DNA of 45,511 nt from Saccoglossus kowalevskii. Lineage: Eukaryota > Hemichordata > Enteropneusta > Harrimaniidae. The stretch covers positions 4,984 through 50,494 of the forward strand of contig NW_003112474.1 in assembly GCF_000003605.2 (NCBI RefSeq), in the 5' to 3' direction. Shown piece by piece: positions 1-14,000 of this stretch. The notes below the pieces were generated by a model. It saw nothing but the letters and a program-made list of their open reading frames with translations, did not search any database and was not told where the DNA came from. The translations under genes and the position numbers were made by a program. The first letter of the stretch is position 1; each line of letters opens with the position of its first letter.

Positions 1-1540
1 CATCATGCTTGAGAAATTTGACATTATACTGACAGAGAGGGCGCTTCTGGTTAAAACAGTTGTACAGCATCGAGCAGGAATTGTGTCCGGTTTTCGATAT
101 TTGCTGTGTTAATTTGAGCATTTAAAAAATGTATTCTACAATACTGTACAACACCATTGTTGTCTGTACATATACACTGAAATTGCGTCAAATGTTGATA
201 ATGTATATTTCATTCAAAGTCATTGCATAGACCCTACCATAGTCGTTGTTACTCTCAATTTTAATGATTGTTTCAGTATTTCAGTAGCCTCAAGTAGTAG
301 TCCACCAAATGAATCACAAGGTTCATTGGATAGACTGGGCCTTCAAATTGGGTATATGTACAGTGGCCTGGATATATGGTATTACAGTATGTGTCCCTCT
401 ATCATAGAGGGACTGTGCTAAGATGTTCCATCCATGACAACAATCTTTCAAATTAGTTGTTTCAACACAGACATCTTAAATTTGATCTAGAAATTCAGTC
501 ATATATAATTAAAGACCACACAGCTTATGGTTCATACATCCTCTGTCTTACTCGTATCATAATTTTGGGAGCATTTTTACTATACTATTGCCCATAGTCA
601 TAACACGTTTCAGCTAGAGCCCGGGCGTGAGGTCATGGTAATCATATTGACACGCGTACGAGACAATAGCAATATCGTTAACGACTTTCGCAACTACTAG
701 TATCTTCTTGTCTACCGGTATACTTACGCGAAATGGACCCAAGTGAGTCATTGTTACCGTCGACCTTGCTATTACTTTTACTAGGATAACCCCGCCGTTT
801 TATATTCAGTATTGTGTTGTATAGCTACTAACAGTCACAACATTTAGTGTATAATTGTGAATCATTACAAATTATGATCAAGGTTTTGTTTTTAAAATAA
901 AAGTTAAACTTGGCAATGAACAGAGTCGAGCGTAAAAAAAAAAAACATCACGCGAATATCTTTTCCCCAAGGGGGAATTGGCGACTCACTCCTTTTCTAT
1001 TGTTATTGGGCGTGTGTCCATTTATGAAAGCGAGGCCGTTTACAAACGGGGAAAGCCTTCCGTGTCCTTCGTCTATTTGAATTCAAATTGTATGGTATTT
1101 TGATTCAGTGCAGACCAGAGATATCGTGTTGAGGTCCACAAAGTATAACACAATTGCCGAGTACGTTTCGTTTTAGAATTTGTGGATATTACGTCGTTTG
1201 TACTGGAGCCAAACATTTGCGGCGATTACCGGTAACCATTTGCGCGACTCTGTCTGGACAACTGCAGCTTGCTTGCTGTTCTCTGGTTGCAACGCCGATC
1301 ACTGTCTGCTTGCAGTCATTCTGATATTGGCAATACTTGTTTGAAAGTCTGCATTTTTAACCACTTGTAAATATTTGTGCGACATTGTGGAAGCGAAGAG
1401 TGAAACAATAAGCACGTTTACGCGTACGGTGAAATGTACACAACAAATATGGCGTCCTGTACACAATAGCGGTAAGAGTGAAAGTTATCGCACATATCAG
1501 CTGGTATAGCATTTTTAGGAATTAAACGACTCTAATCACA
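1..1540 (+). promoter_or_regulatory. Upstream region, probable promoter and 5' UTR
   Basis: No coding exon is recognisable here. From about 600 to 1500 CpG dinucleotides are much denser than in the introns (for example CACGCGTACGAG near 650 and TACGCGTACG near 1420), which fits an unmethylated promoter island before the first coding exon. I cannot place a TATA box or transcription start. Promoter identity is inferred from position and composition only. Confidence 0.4.
393..413. repeat. Perfect 10-bp inverted repeat with 1-bp loop
   Basis: GTCCCTCTAT and its exact reverse complement ATAGAGGGAC flank a single C. It lies in the upstream region; function unknown. Confidence 0.7.
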
Positions 1541-2043
1541 ATGATAATTCGGATCTATCTAAAAATGCATTCAAATAAATTACTACTCGTAGCGTTGTGT
1601 TCCATGGCTACAATTTTTATCCAATGTAGTGCACAGGGTTCATTCCCACAGCTGATCAACGCAGGACGACAAAAACCTATCTCAACAATCCCTGATCAAG
1701 GAAACTGTGGATACTTAGCCGACGGTTCATCAGTGCGTAGTGCGTACTGTAGAAGTTCTGTTAATGCAATTTATGTGACTGTTTGTCAGCAAGGTATTTG
1801 CCTCCAGGATTGTCCACATAGGATATCGACGCCATCGCCATCGGCCGTGTTGTTGAGTTCATCGGGCACCTGTGTCACGTTAGATACAAGCAGTATTAGA
1901 CCCGGATCATCACCTGGATCACAATCCTATTTATTTCGTAATAACCCCCTGTGTTATATCACACCGTCTGTTATACCCATTGTCGGGTCAAATGGAGCTT
2001 TTACTCTGACGGTCTGGTTGAGATTGGACACACCTACCACTGG
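1541..2043 (+). CDS. USH2A: Exon 1: signal peptide and start of LamG-like N-terminus
   Basis: Residues 1-167. A hydrophobic segment LLLVALCSMATIFIQCSA (about 14-31) follows a Lys, with likely cleavage before QGSFP. A Cys-containing region follows (GNCGY, VCQQGICLQDC) and leads into the LamG-like domain (FTLTVWLRLDTPTTG). Donor GTATGT; ends with two bases of a codon that exon 2 completes as Gly. Confidence 0.85.
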
Positions 2044-5000
2044 GTATGTATCTTTTTCCGATAGTAAACACAATTTATAAATTTATTGGGGCTATTTTAA
2101 GGAACTTTTATTGCCATGAAAGTGAATGAAAATAAATAAATTTGTGACTGAAAATCACAAGATCATTTTAAGATTATGATTCTTCTGCATAGGAAGTGAA
2201 TTTCTAATTGAAACATTTTGTTATAATTCCTTGTAACAGAGTATTTCAGTTTGCTGAACTAGTAATTCTTGTTTTGATATACTTAGTTGAACATAATTAA
2301 CTTTGATTCTTGCACAAATAAGTTATGAAAGAAGCAAATCAAGTGAATATGAACAAGTCTAGTTTGTAAAACATGGATTTAATGAACCACCTGTTTGATC
2401 TAAATCTCATCAAATTATTGCTGATATTCAATGAAAATCGTCCAAATTCTTATTACCACAAGGGCTTGTAATTTTGTGTTTGCATCATTCCAGCACACCA
2501 CTATCACATGTGGTCTCTACCACATACATTTGATTCCATATACATATATACAGCTTCCTGTTAAAATGCCCTCAACAATATTTGATATTAATATTCAGCT
2601 GACCTGTTCACTTCAGGATGCAGGATATTTACTACAATGTCACATTACTAATTTTCTCAGGCGAGATTATTCTAGTATAAACTATTAGCATTACAATAAA
2701 AAAATGAGGTCTGTTTCTTGAGAAAATTATTCACTTATCTTATGAGGAAAAAGTAAAATACAACCATTTCAAATATAATAAAAAAACAGGAGGAAAATGA
2801 TGAGAAAAAAATTATCTACAAATAAGAGTAATGGATCACTGCGTCACCAGCTTTTTTTAAGTGGTATTCAGATTCATATTTGCACCATATGTAGGATAAA
2901 AAATAAAAAAAGTTTTTTTTTTCGATGAAATGCTTCCACATATACTTCAAAGATTTTTTAACATAGAAACTATTTGGGTTCTATGTAGCATATTCACAAA
3001 GGTTCTATTTGAGTCACTGAAGAAGTGCAGTACAATTTTCATTGTAACAAAATTAGGTGGTTTTTCTGACGCATGACATTGTTGGCACTGCTTCTTAATA
3101 ACTCCCTGGTCAATAGCAGTTATTTAAACTATTATTGGTATCTGACTGTAATTTATTTCACTGAATCATACATGTAGATCTTAGAATGACTGGCTGACTC
3201 TAAGGTCTATGACTGAATGAAACAATTCAAAGAGACAAATAAAATAATTGTTGTTATTTTCCAATAGAACAATCATTGAAAAGAAGACGACCAATAATGA
3301 GATTATCTTCGCTGTCATGGTGTCAACTACAACTATCAACTTTGATTATAGAACTGCCTCTGGTCTGAAGACTCTGACAGTAGCAAGAGGTCTGAGTCTG
3401 AGTACATGGCAGAACTTGGCAATACAGGTATGGCATTAAATATTGCCTCAGAGCTCTCTACTTGGGTAGAATTCATGGTTAAGATTAGATTGGTACTGAA
3501 CAAGTCATTATCCCATTGTCTTTGAGCAAATCATAGTGATTTGTGTTTTTATCAAAAATGTTCTTTTATACAATAAAAATGAGATGTGAAAACCCCAACA
3601 TCTTGTCAATGTTTCACTGTATTTTGTCAGTCTTTGTCAATAACCTCACCAAAACTGGATTGGTAACAAAATACCAGTAATACTACCAACTTTTTTGTGG
3701 AGCATGTTTATGAAAATCCCAGAATGATGGATAAGAGAGATATGCACTGCTGGTGTTCTGCAGTACAGTCTAGATTTAGCATACCGATATGCACTGCTGG
3801 TGTTCTGCAGTACCCCCTAGCATACCGATAATTTCCAAGCTAGATATTAACTCATTTTGCTTTGTCTTTAAATATCAGTGTCATGAATAGTTTCAACTTA
3901 TTCTTTGTAGTTTTTACCTATGTCATTAATATGAGACATATTTTGGCAGATTACTCTACACAATGACAGCTTTGAGTCTGAGAAGCTTTGAGCCATCCTA
4001 AAGCTAGCTATTAAAGTGTTATGCTCGAACTGCACTGTATGTAAAATGTGCAATAACCACTCAATAAAGGCCAGTTTGTTACAATTCAGTAAATGGGTGT
4101 TGGTAAAAATCAACCAAAAACTGTTATTTTCCTTTAAATGAGCTCTTAAACTGGTGTACTTTTGTTAGTTTTTCATTCTTGATTCTTTCTGTTATGCAAT
4201 GCATATACATGTATGTTGTAATGAAAATAACCACCTCCAATAGCTTGGGGTAAGTGCTAAATATATTACTGAATAATCATTGTGTTTGTATCAATTTTCT
4301 TTAGCTAGGGCAGTATAGTTAGATTATACCAAGTTAGCTGAATAAAGTTATTATCTAACACCAGCATAGATCAGTGTAAATTATCCTTATAGAACAAGAC
4401 TAGGGTAAGTGTAGGTGAATTGCGTCAAAATTATTGATCAGACACTGCAAAGCTTACCCATCTATGAGGTCACCGCATTTTGTAATTCACTGCTTTCATT
4501 CCCAAATAACACTGCATCTACTGGTCCTGTAATTATTGTTTTCTTGTTATCTAGATTTATGATGCTAAAATCAGTGTTTTCATCAATGGTCTTGAATCCG
4601 ATGGAAGTCCTTACGATACACAGACTTTGATGGGACCTATCGTAGATTCCAATAGTGCCACCATTAGAGTTGGACAAAGATTGAATGGTTAGTATTACAT
4701 GAATTTATAATTGTTCTCCCAAGCTGAACTTTCAAGTATGGTTACTGATTTGTATATTTAATTTGTAATTATGAACAATTAGTGTATTACCGGTAATGCT
4801 TTTCATTTGCTAGGAAGAAAATTTCATTAATTATATGATCGTCTTTTCCCCAGATCATAATTCAATTTATACTTACAGAAGTGATTGGTGTCAGGTTTTG
4901 CATAATAATCGGTATTTTCGTAAATTTGTTGGGCATTAAGTGGTTGGATTGACCTATAAAAAAATCTGTGGTGGTAGTATAAAACGCTGACTGGTGAGTA

Positions 5001-8000
5001 AATGTGGTGGCATACATACAAATTATTGAATGCCACACCCAATGTATGTGTCATTGTGTATTTACAACTGATAACACATATCATTGCGAGACATGTTGTA
5101 GTTCAATGACCTATTGACCTCTATGATGTCACTCATTCGCCGATTGACCTCTATGATGTCATTCATTCACCTATTGACCTCTATGATGTCATTTAGTCTG
5201 CATCAGTCGTGGATTGACCTCTGTGCTTGCATTTATACATGTCCAAGAGCATTTGGTGTTTTCTGTATTCTGGCAGTTGTTGTTTTAATTTGGTATTATT
5301 TCCAAACTTTCAGCTGCATTATACTTCATTTTTATTTGGATTAGTTTTTTATTGTTGTTGGACAGATAGAATAGCAACAATATATCTCTACTCATCGTCC
5401 TTTCTAGTATGCCATAATTTAGAACACTTGAAAATATAATAACAAAACTCTTACTGATATTGTTTTATGATTTCAAGCTTGGATTCAAGAAGACATCATG
5501 ATTATCTGTACACTGTACTTACAACATATAGACTGGTTATTTTTATCACTATAGTACCTTCCTTTCTATTATTGATTTATAAATAGCAAGTATAATGTGA
5601 TCATTCTTCTGTTTGTCATTTATTCTAGTATACAAATAGGGAGAAATTCTTTGTTTTGACTGAATATCTGATACACCATTAGTTTCCTCTCTTCATGCAT
5701 TGGATTACTGTCAATCATATTTGCCTGTAAAAAGATACAATTTAAAAAAAAATAATAGTTCAATTTTGAATATAATTCGATGTTCAACGATAGCCTAATT
5801 TAATAAAATAACCTGCTGTTGTAAAGTGATAATTGTATCTCTGACTGTCACATGCTGAATTTTTCATTCAAAATGATTACTTATATTCTATATCATGGTT
5901 GAAGTAAAGCTCTATTATAAGCATATTATAAGCTGTTGATTTAAAAATGTTGAAAATATCACATTGATAACGTGTGATAATTCAGTGTTCTCTATAGATA
6001 TTTCTTTGTAGTATCATAGTGTGACTACTGTACAAAGAGAAATGTTCACTTTATTTAATTTTCGTGGATTTGATGTTGCTGAGATATTAACTTGGGGTTT
6101 GAATAAAACGATAATGTTAAATTTAAGTATTCACTGTTTTAACTATCAGTGAAATAAGTGAATATAAACCAAGCATGATATTTAAAACTATAATTTTAAT
6201 AAACAAGTTCAATATAATTAACATACCGTATTGTCATGTAAATCGTCCACAGTTTTTAACAATTGATAGATGAATTGATGTGAATGAGTTTTTCAAATAA
6301 TCTCTGTAAGTTCATGATGTGCACATATTTGGGTAATTCTTTTGGAGAGAGATAAATTGGTTTGTCACCAAGTGTAATTGTTTTCATGTTTATGTTCACG
6401 GTTGCCTACGCTTTCATTGTGGTCCTTCATATGGAATTATACACTCATGAGATTACCCGATTATTCAAACTACGCATCACGCTGGGCAACAGATGTGGGT
6501 GTCGCCGTCTCTATATGCATATGTCCCCATGACATGGTGCATTCATAGTGCTGTATGATAATATGTTGAACAATGTCAGTTTGTGGTGATTATCTGTCAC
6601 TTAACATGGTACAGTGTAAAACCACTTTTCTTGGGTAAAATGCACATGGTTATTTATTATTATATTATTATTTCTCTTATAGACTCTATGGAAAATGTTT
6701 ACTTAACCATTCTATACCTCCACATTACAGACCAATAAATATAATATAAGAACAATTACACCAAATAGAATTTTTTTTTTTTACATTGTTTTAAAACATA
6801 TCAAAGGAATTTTTCATAAAAAAAGGGATTCTGCTCCAAATTGATGTAGAGGGAAGTAAAAACAGCTTTTTTAGTATTTTACAGATTATACCAGATTGTA
6901 CCAATGAAGTGTATAATTTGAGGAAAGATGGTCTTGTTTCCATGGAAACAGGATAACATCTATGTCTATCATTATGTATTATGTTAAATGGCAACCATTT
7001 TATATGCTGTATTTTCTCTATTACCCAATACATGCGCATTTTTAATAAAAGCTCACATAAGGCAAAAATTGCATGTACATGCACAGCTCTGTCATTTTTG
7101 TATTCATATACACTACTTGTACTAATAGAGCAAATGCAGTATTATAGTCTGGAAATGTTCTATTAATTAAGTTAATTTCATAACATTTTCAAAAATTGGA
7201 CTTTCGTTATTTAATTATTTTGTGTGCATTTTGTGCATACAGAGTCATAAATTGGCTCTCCAGTTGCAAGTCAGGGATGGGGACCCCGATTTTTTTTTAA
7301 AACATTAAAATATATACTTGTGAAAAGTTCATACAACAAATATTAGTAACTTGGACTACTTTATGTTACTTGATATTTCAACTCTCCTCAAACACTTGCT
7401 GTGCTGTCTGTTGGCATATTGTATACATGTACTGAATGAGCCAGTATCCTGTAGTTGGAGTTCTTTCTGCTTCATTGAGCTCAACAATACATGTATTGTT
7501 ATGTATTGTGTGAAACAAGAATAGACATGACTTGAGAGAAACCATTGTGCATTCTATTCTTTACAAGTTATTTGACCCTATTTATTTTACACCGTGTAAA
7601 GTCAACGACAATCATAGATCATACGCATCATAATAGAGGAAATGAACATGAGTAGAAAAACTTTAATCGGTGAATGAATATACAGAACTCCACCCCGTTT
7701 ATTCTGATGTGATCAATGTAGAGAGAAATTGATATAATGATACATTTCAATTCATGCTGGTGTTGTGTCGATATCCGTACACATAATGTGTGCTTTCACT
7801 TTTAAAGTGTATGTCAAGTTAATTTAAATAAATGGTCATATTTCAAGATGGATTATTTTAAGAAAATTTTAAAAGTAGAACAATTGGGTAATTTCATATG
7901 GTCATAGATACATGGTGCATATGTCTGTAGTCATAGTTACATCGTAATCCATGACATACAATGTAATGGTTTTCTATAATTTTTTAAATTCAGAATGTGT

Positions 8001-11000
8001 TCATGGATTTCACTCACTTTTATTACAGGTGCCTCTCAATACATTGGTCGAATGCAAGAATTTCAATTCTATAGCCTGACATTAACAAACAGAGAGATTC
8101 ACTTTATTGCCACCGGTACTTGGTTATCTGTCCATGTGCAGTCTGAATGTCGTTGTCCAGACAGCCATCCAAGGGTCAATCCTACTGATTCACGTTTCTG
8201 CATCAAGAACGATGAACCTGATACCACAAGCAATGCTGAATGGCGAGTTAATCAGTTTGCACATCCGTTAACATTCGCCAACGATGGGGATCTTAGCAGT
8301 TACTGGATATCAGCTTTTCTTGATGACATCACTATTGTTATTGACCTGAATAATGGACAGTACCAGGTAAATAATTATTGGACCTTATATCATATTTGAA
8401 AAGTGCTGTCTAAAATTACTATTACATAACAGGTATTTGCTGATGGTAATATCTAATAAAAGTATTAATGGGATAACAAAAAATTTATTCATAGTTGTGA
8501 AAATTTTGAATAATATTTAAACCTTGTGAGCTTGATTTGATATAAACTTATCAAATCAAAGAGTTTCCTAAAATGTAAACAATGTCTATTTCATTGTAGG
8601 TATTCTATGTAGTACTACAGTTTTACAGTCCACAGCCTACGGCGTTAACGATACAAAGGAAGAAGAGTGATGCGTTGTCATGGGAAGACTGGCAGTATTT
8701 AGCGCAAGACTGTTTATCTCAGTTTGGTCTTCCCAATGATGGACCATTACTGCAGTCTACATCAGTAAATTGTTTGCAGTTTACAGGGTATGTATAAAGT
8801 GAAATTGTATCTATATGCATGCGTACATTACTATTGGTTGGTATAAATCATGTGACTTGTCTCTATGGGTTACGTGTTAACATTCATGAAAAGCAAGTGA
8901 TGAAAAATTGCAGAAATTAAAATGTGAAAAATGTTTTCATGCCAAATATTTCTCAGATGTTCTATGATTGTGTTTTATTTAATTATTTATTATGACGATT
9001 CCTACTTTACTGATCACTCTCACCTTCATGGTGCGCACAATATAGTAGCACTTTCTTGTGTTATTGCAACATGAAAACCATCATTGCGAGGACTTTTTTC
9101 ATCAAATTTATACCAGATATTGCATTTCACAAACACTAAATGCTAAAGTTGTAGTTCCCCAAAATGTGTGTGTTTTATGCCACAGTTTTTGTACCTTTGA
9201 AACTGGGCATCTGAAATTAACAATAAAAAGATAACAATAACTATGATAACTCTTTGTTTGATGATTGGGTCTAGTCGTCAACAGCGATGAACAAATTTAA
9301 CAACCTGTATACTGAATTTCATGTTCGTTCCTAGATATTTTTCATGACCATCAAATGCCAAGTACAGAATAATTTGACATGTGTTAGTTTGTGATATGAA
9401 TCATATAGATCAATATAACAGAGTATGTCAACATTATACTGGTTAGATTCATGTTTACGTATTTCATTAGTGTCCTGGAAAAATAAAAAATTTGATTAAT
9501 TAATATATGTACATTGTATATAACTATGGAAAGATATGTTCTGAAAATGTTATTTCTGTTTGTAACATCAATTTTCATATTAATTTCTACTTGCCAGTAC
9601 TGCAGATGATCAGATCCCATATTCCAAAGGTAACATCACCTTTCAGCTACTTGCACCAGAACCAGTGGCTCGTCCCGGATACAATGATTTCTATAATACT
9701 CCAGAACTGTTAGAGTTTGTCAAAGCTACGCAGATTAGACTACGACTGCAAGGACATTACTATGTGACCAATCCCAGACATAACTATTTTGGAATAGAAG
9801 AAATTACTGTCAGTGCGAGGTAAGTTATTTTCATTAATCTTGTAAGAGGTCAATTTGTTTATATCAAGTCCTCACAATTATCATGCCATGTTGCTATGCA
9901 TACAACACATTGTTCCATTAAAAGCACATCTGAAATAGAAACGCATTTAAAATAAAAATTGTGTTTGTTTTATACTGAATCATTGAAATGTCACTTATTT
10001 TGACCTATCAAACAGTTTTGTAATTTACATTTTAGCTTGTTTTGCTGTAGGGATGATTCAGTGGAAATAAAATCCAGCGAATATACCTTTGTTCCTATAA
10101 TTTTACATTCAACTCGTCAAAACACTGAAAATAAACTGAAATGCAGGATGGACAAAACTGATGATTTAAACTTTGAGATTGCTAATTAATTTTGATTTAA
10201 GGGCAGTGTATTGTTGTTTGATACAAGACATTGGAAATAAATATACTCAACAAAGTTTCATTTTAATTATTGAATTTGTCAAGTGTGAATAGCATTGACA
10301 AATTATTTGTGTATTAAGACTAGGTTGTATTACTTCATTTCGCCATTCTACATTCTCCACAAAAAAAATGACAGAAGACCATCTAAACATTTACGCAATT
10401 TCCCGTCTGGCCAACTGAGGACGTGCAATGCAACATGATATGCCTCGACTTTGAAGCTCTGTATCTTTTGTTTGAGGCTTTTATTCAGAAAGTATTGTCT
10501 GATTGCTTGATGTAAACACATCAAAACATTTGCAGTGGTTCTAATTTCACAGTGTTATTGTTTTTTCTTCTTTTTACCCGGTACTTATTTGAAAAAGACT
10601 TTTTTTTCAATAATGTGGAAAGACACAAAAAAATCACCAGAAATAGTTTTAATAGGTTCATTTCCTATATAATACTGCAGAAAAACATTCCATATATAAA
10701 CTTATGATTTTGTGTGCTATACTGTATACAATCACTCTTATAAATTTTTTTTTACTGACGTATTATACATGATTGTTGACAGGTGTAATTGTCATGGACA
10801 CGGCAGTACATGCGATATGAGCACAAACCCCTACCAATGTGATTGCTTGGCAGACAGTTATACCGAGGGAACTATGGTAAGTTGAACCAAAAATAGATAC
10901 TCAGAAAACACTTAATATATAATAATATAATAATAATGAATTTATTGCATCCTTAGAAATAGTTTCCATTGGTTGACAGCAATAAAATGTTAGTAATAAA

Positions 11001-14000
11001 GTACAATACATATAAAACTAAAAGTAAATTGTCAGTTATTGTTATTTCTAATTTCAAATATATACCGGTATATAAAAGAAATTTCATCTTGGTTAGAAAA
11101 ATATTTTTTTTTTTTTATTTTTAAATAACAACAATGCTAGTTTAGATGATAAAAAATAATACCAAGATCATAAATAATTACATTTTCTGTATTGATTCAT
11201 AGTGAATGCAAAGTTTTAATTATTCTAACTTGTAACATATGTAATCATGAGGCTGGTTCATGGGATTACCGGTAAACTCCATGTGCCGTTCATAACCAGC
11301 TGTCACCGATCATATATCACTCTTATCAGGGGGGGATATGTCATACTAGGGGAACATCTCACATACGTCAAGTCAAGGGTCTGATGAAATATTTTACAAA
11401 CTGTCTTTATCATGTTCTCACTCTAGAAAGCATAACACTGACATTAGTTGTGCATGGTAATTAAATAAGCACCTGTAATGTGAGAATGCAGTTTAGAACC
11501 CCAATTTACTTACATTGTGAATGGTCACTATTATAAAGTGCTTGTGTTTAAGCCTAGTTTTCTGTTCACATTAGTCTTTTTATGTCACGATTAATATTAC
11601 ATAATTATTATATGGCTACTGATACATCCCCTCTAAGGAATGTTAATGCACTATGGTGTTTCAATGAAAGTCAAATCCAGATTATAGACAGCACAGACAA
11701 AGGGGATGAATTTCTGTTTCTGGTGTTTTACTGGTACATAGTTTTATAAAGGGGAAGCTATCAGTCCCTGGGAGCACACCATGGAATCATGGGATACCAT
11801 TTTATGCTAATAAACATCATTAATCCATCAGTCATTGTAATTTTTATTTAGCTTATAGCAAAATGATAATTTTAAGGAATTCTGTACATAATTTTGAATC
11901 TTTTTCACCTAAGTTAAGCAAGCATAGGTACAAGATAGTGTTTGGATGAAAATGATTTTTCTGTTTTGACCTTCATTCAGTGTATTGCAGTTGTCATTTA
12001 GAACAGACGTTTATCTTCCATATATTGAATGTGACTGAGTATGGTGATACCTTTGACCTTTCTAATACCTGAATTGTGTATGGAATTACAGTGACATTAC
12101 CCCGGGTACTTGTTTGTAGTGGCCTAATTCCTTAATTATATACAACAAGTTTGCTTATCCACAGATGAATACATTTAGAATATAAGATAAATATACTGTA
12201 CTTTCCTGATCATAAGCCCCTCCCAGAGTATAAGCCCACCCCTCAATTTTTAGAGATTTATAGTGTTGAGGGCATCCCAGAGTATAAGCCCAAGTGTTTT
12301 TACAGGGCATTGATGAAATTTATTAAAATATGCGTGTAAAAACTTGTGATTGGTATTGTAGTTTGTTCATGCTTTTGTGAGAAAACTCGCATTAATTTCA
12401 GAGTGCATGGCGAACGTATGCAACATGGTCTGTTATTCACTCAGGATGAATCCTGATGTTGCGATACTGAAATAAGCTTTCGAAACTCCAAAAATGTGAC
12501 CATCAAGTCATGAAACCTGGTCATTGGAAATTGAGATGGAGTGTGAACGATAGCTGCAAAACAATGTTTTTCTAAATATTTTGTGTATTATTTTTTTTAG
12601 TGTGAACGTTGTAAACCGCTATACAATGACAAACCATTTCGTTATGGAGACCAAGTCAATGCTTACAACTGCAAACCGTGTGAGTGTTATGGACATGCAA
12701 CAAGTTGTTCTTATATTGAATCTGAAGATCCGTTTCCTAATGATCATAACCGAGGTGGTGGTGGCGTCTGCACTAACTGTCAACATAACACTGCTGGTAA
12801 TCGATGCGATCAGTGTAAGACGAATTATTACCGAGAACTAGGGAAGTCACTTGATGCGATAGACGTGTGTTCAGCATGCAGCTGTAATATTGCTGGTGTA
12901 GTTGACGGTGGAGATTGTGCTAAGGTATGCAGCCTTCATTTTTTCAACCTTCCTCTATTGTTTCATTATACAGACTTTTTTGAAAGCTATTATTAAGTGC
13001 CTTACGAAAAAAATATTTCATCAAATTTTGACAATAAAAACCCATCTTGTATGTCCTAACATTAATTATGATTGGTTTATATGACATTTTACTAGTTTAT
13101 ATATTAAATTCAACCAAGAATCTATAAAAGTAAGATTTGCAACTTTCATAACCATGTATGCAATAAAGATCTCACAAGCAATGAACTTAAGCGCTTTGTA
13201 AGCATTTGAGAGTGATTGTATTCCATGCACATTAATCAAACATAGTTCTAACCAATAGTATGGCAGAACGCAGTGGGAGCTTAGAAATGTTTGATTGCGT
13301 CAACAGCAATGAGCGAGACTATTATTTCATTCTAAAACAAAAAGTAATTTGCATAAGTATTTTCACAAATGTAGGTGTAGTATTTGTGTTTAAATTAAAT
13401 TCATAAATTCATATTAAATATTAATCACATATCACACCCTTGTATATGAATATCTTATAAAAACCATAGTTCAATTTCATATTTCATATTCTGTTGATTT
13501 CAGGTGGGAGGGCAGTGTAACTGCAAACTGTACGTTACCGGTCGTCAGTGCGACACTTGTAAGACTGGATATTATAATCTTCAGTCCTCCAATGTTAATG
13601 GATGTTCATCTTGTGTGTGTAGTCCAGCAGGCTCTATTGGATCTGGTTCATGTCAGCAGAATACTGGTGACTGTGTTTGTAAAACCAATGTTATAGGTAA
13701 GTCATGGGAAAGTTTAGATACTGTATTTGCTCTATTAGTAGTGTATACACTTACATAAATGACATAGATGTGTCAATGATAAAAATAAGTAAAAGTTATA
13801 TTTTTATGATTCTGCGCACAATAAATGCAATTTTTGGGTTGTGTATACTTCTATGCACCATCTACAGTAGTATTTTATTTATTGAAATACTTGTTAAAAT
13901 TGTGATGTGTCTCTAATAATTTTCTTTTTACAGGAATTAACTGCAATCAGTGTAACTATGGTTACAAAAACCTGGATATTAATAACCCACTTGGCTGTGA

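Noticed and set aside
6791..7084. 97-codon minus-strand ORF in intron 3
   Set aside because: No similarity recognised, AT-rich codon use, no nearby promoter or splice context.
6981..7166. Possible dispersed repeat shared with 18955-19110 (TTAATAAAAG and CTAATAGAG words)
   Set aside because: Only short AT-rich words match by eye; too weak to claim homology without an alignment.
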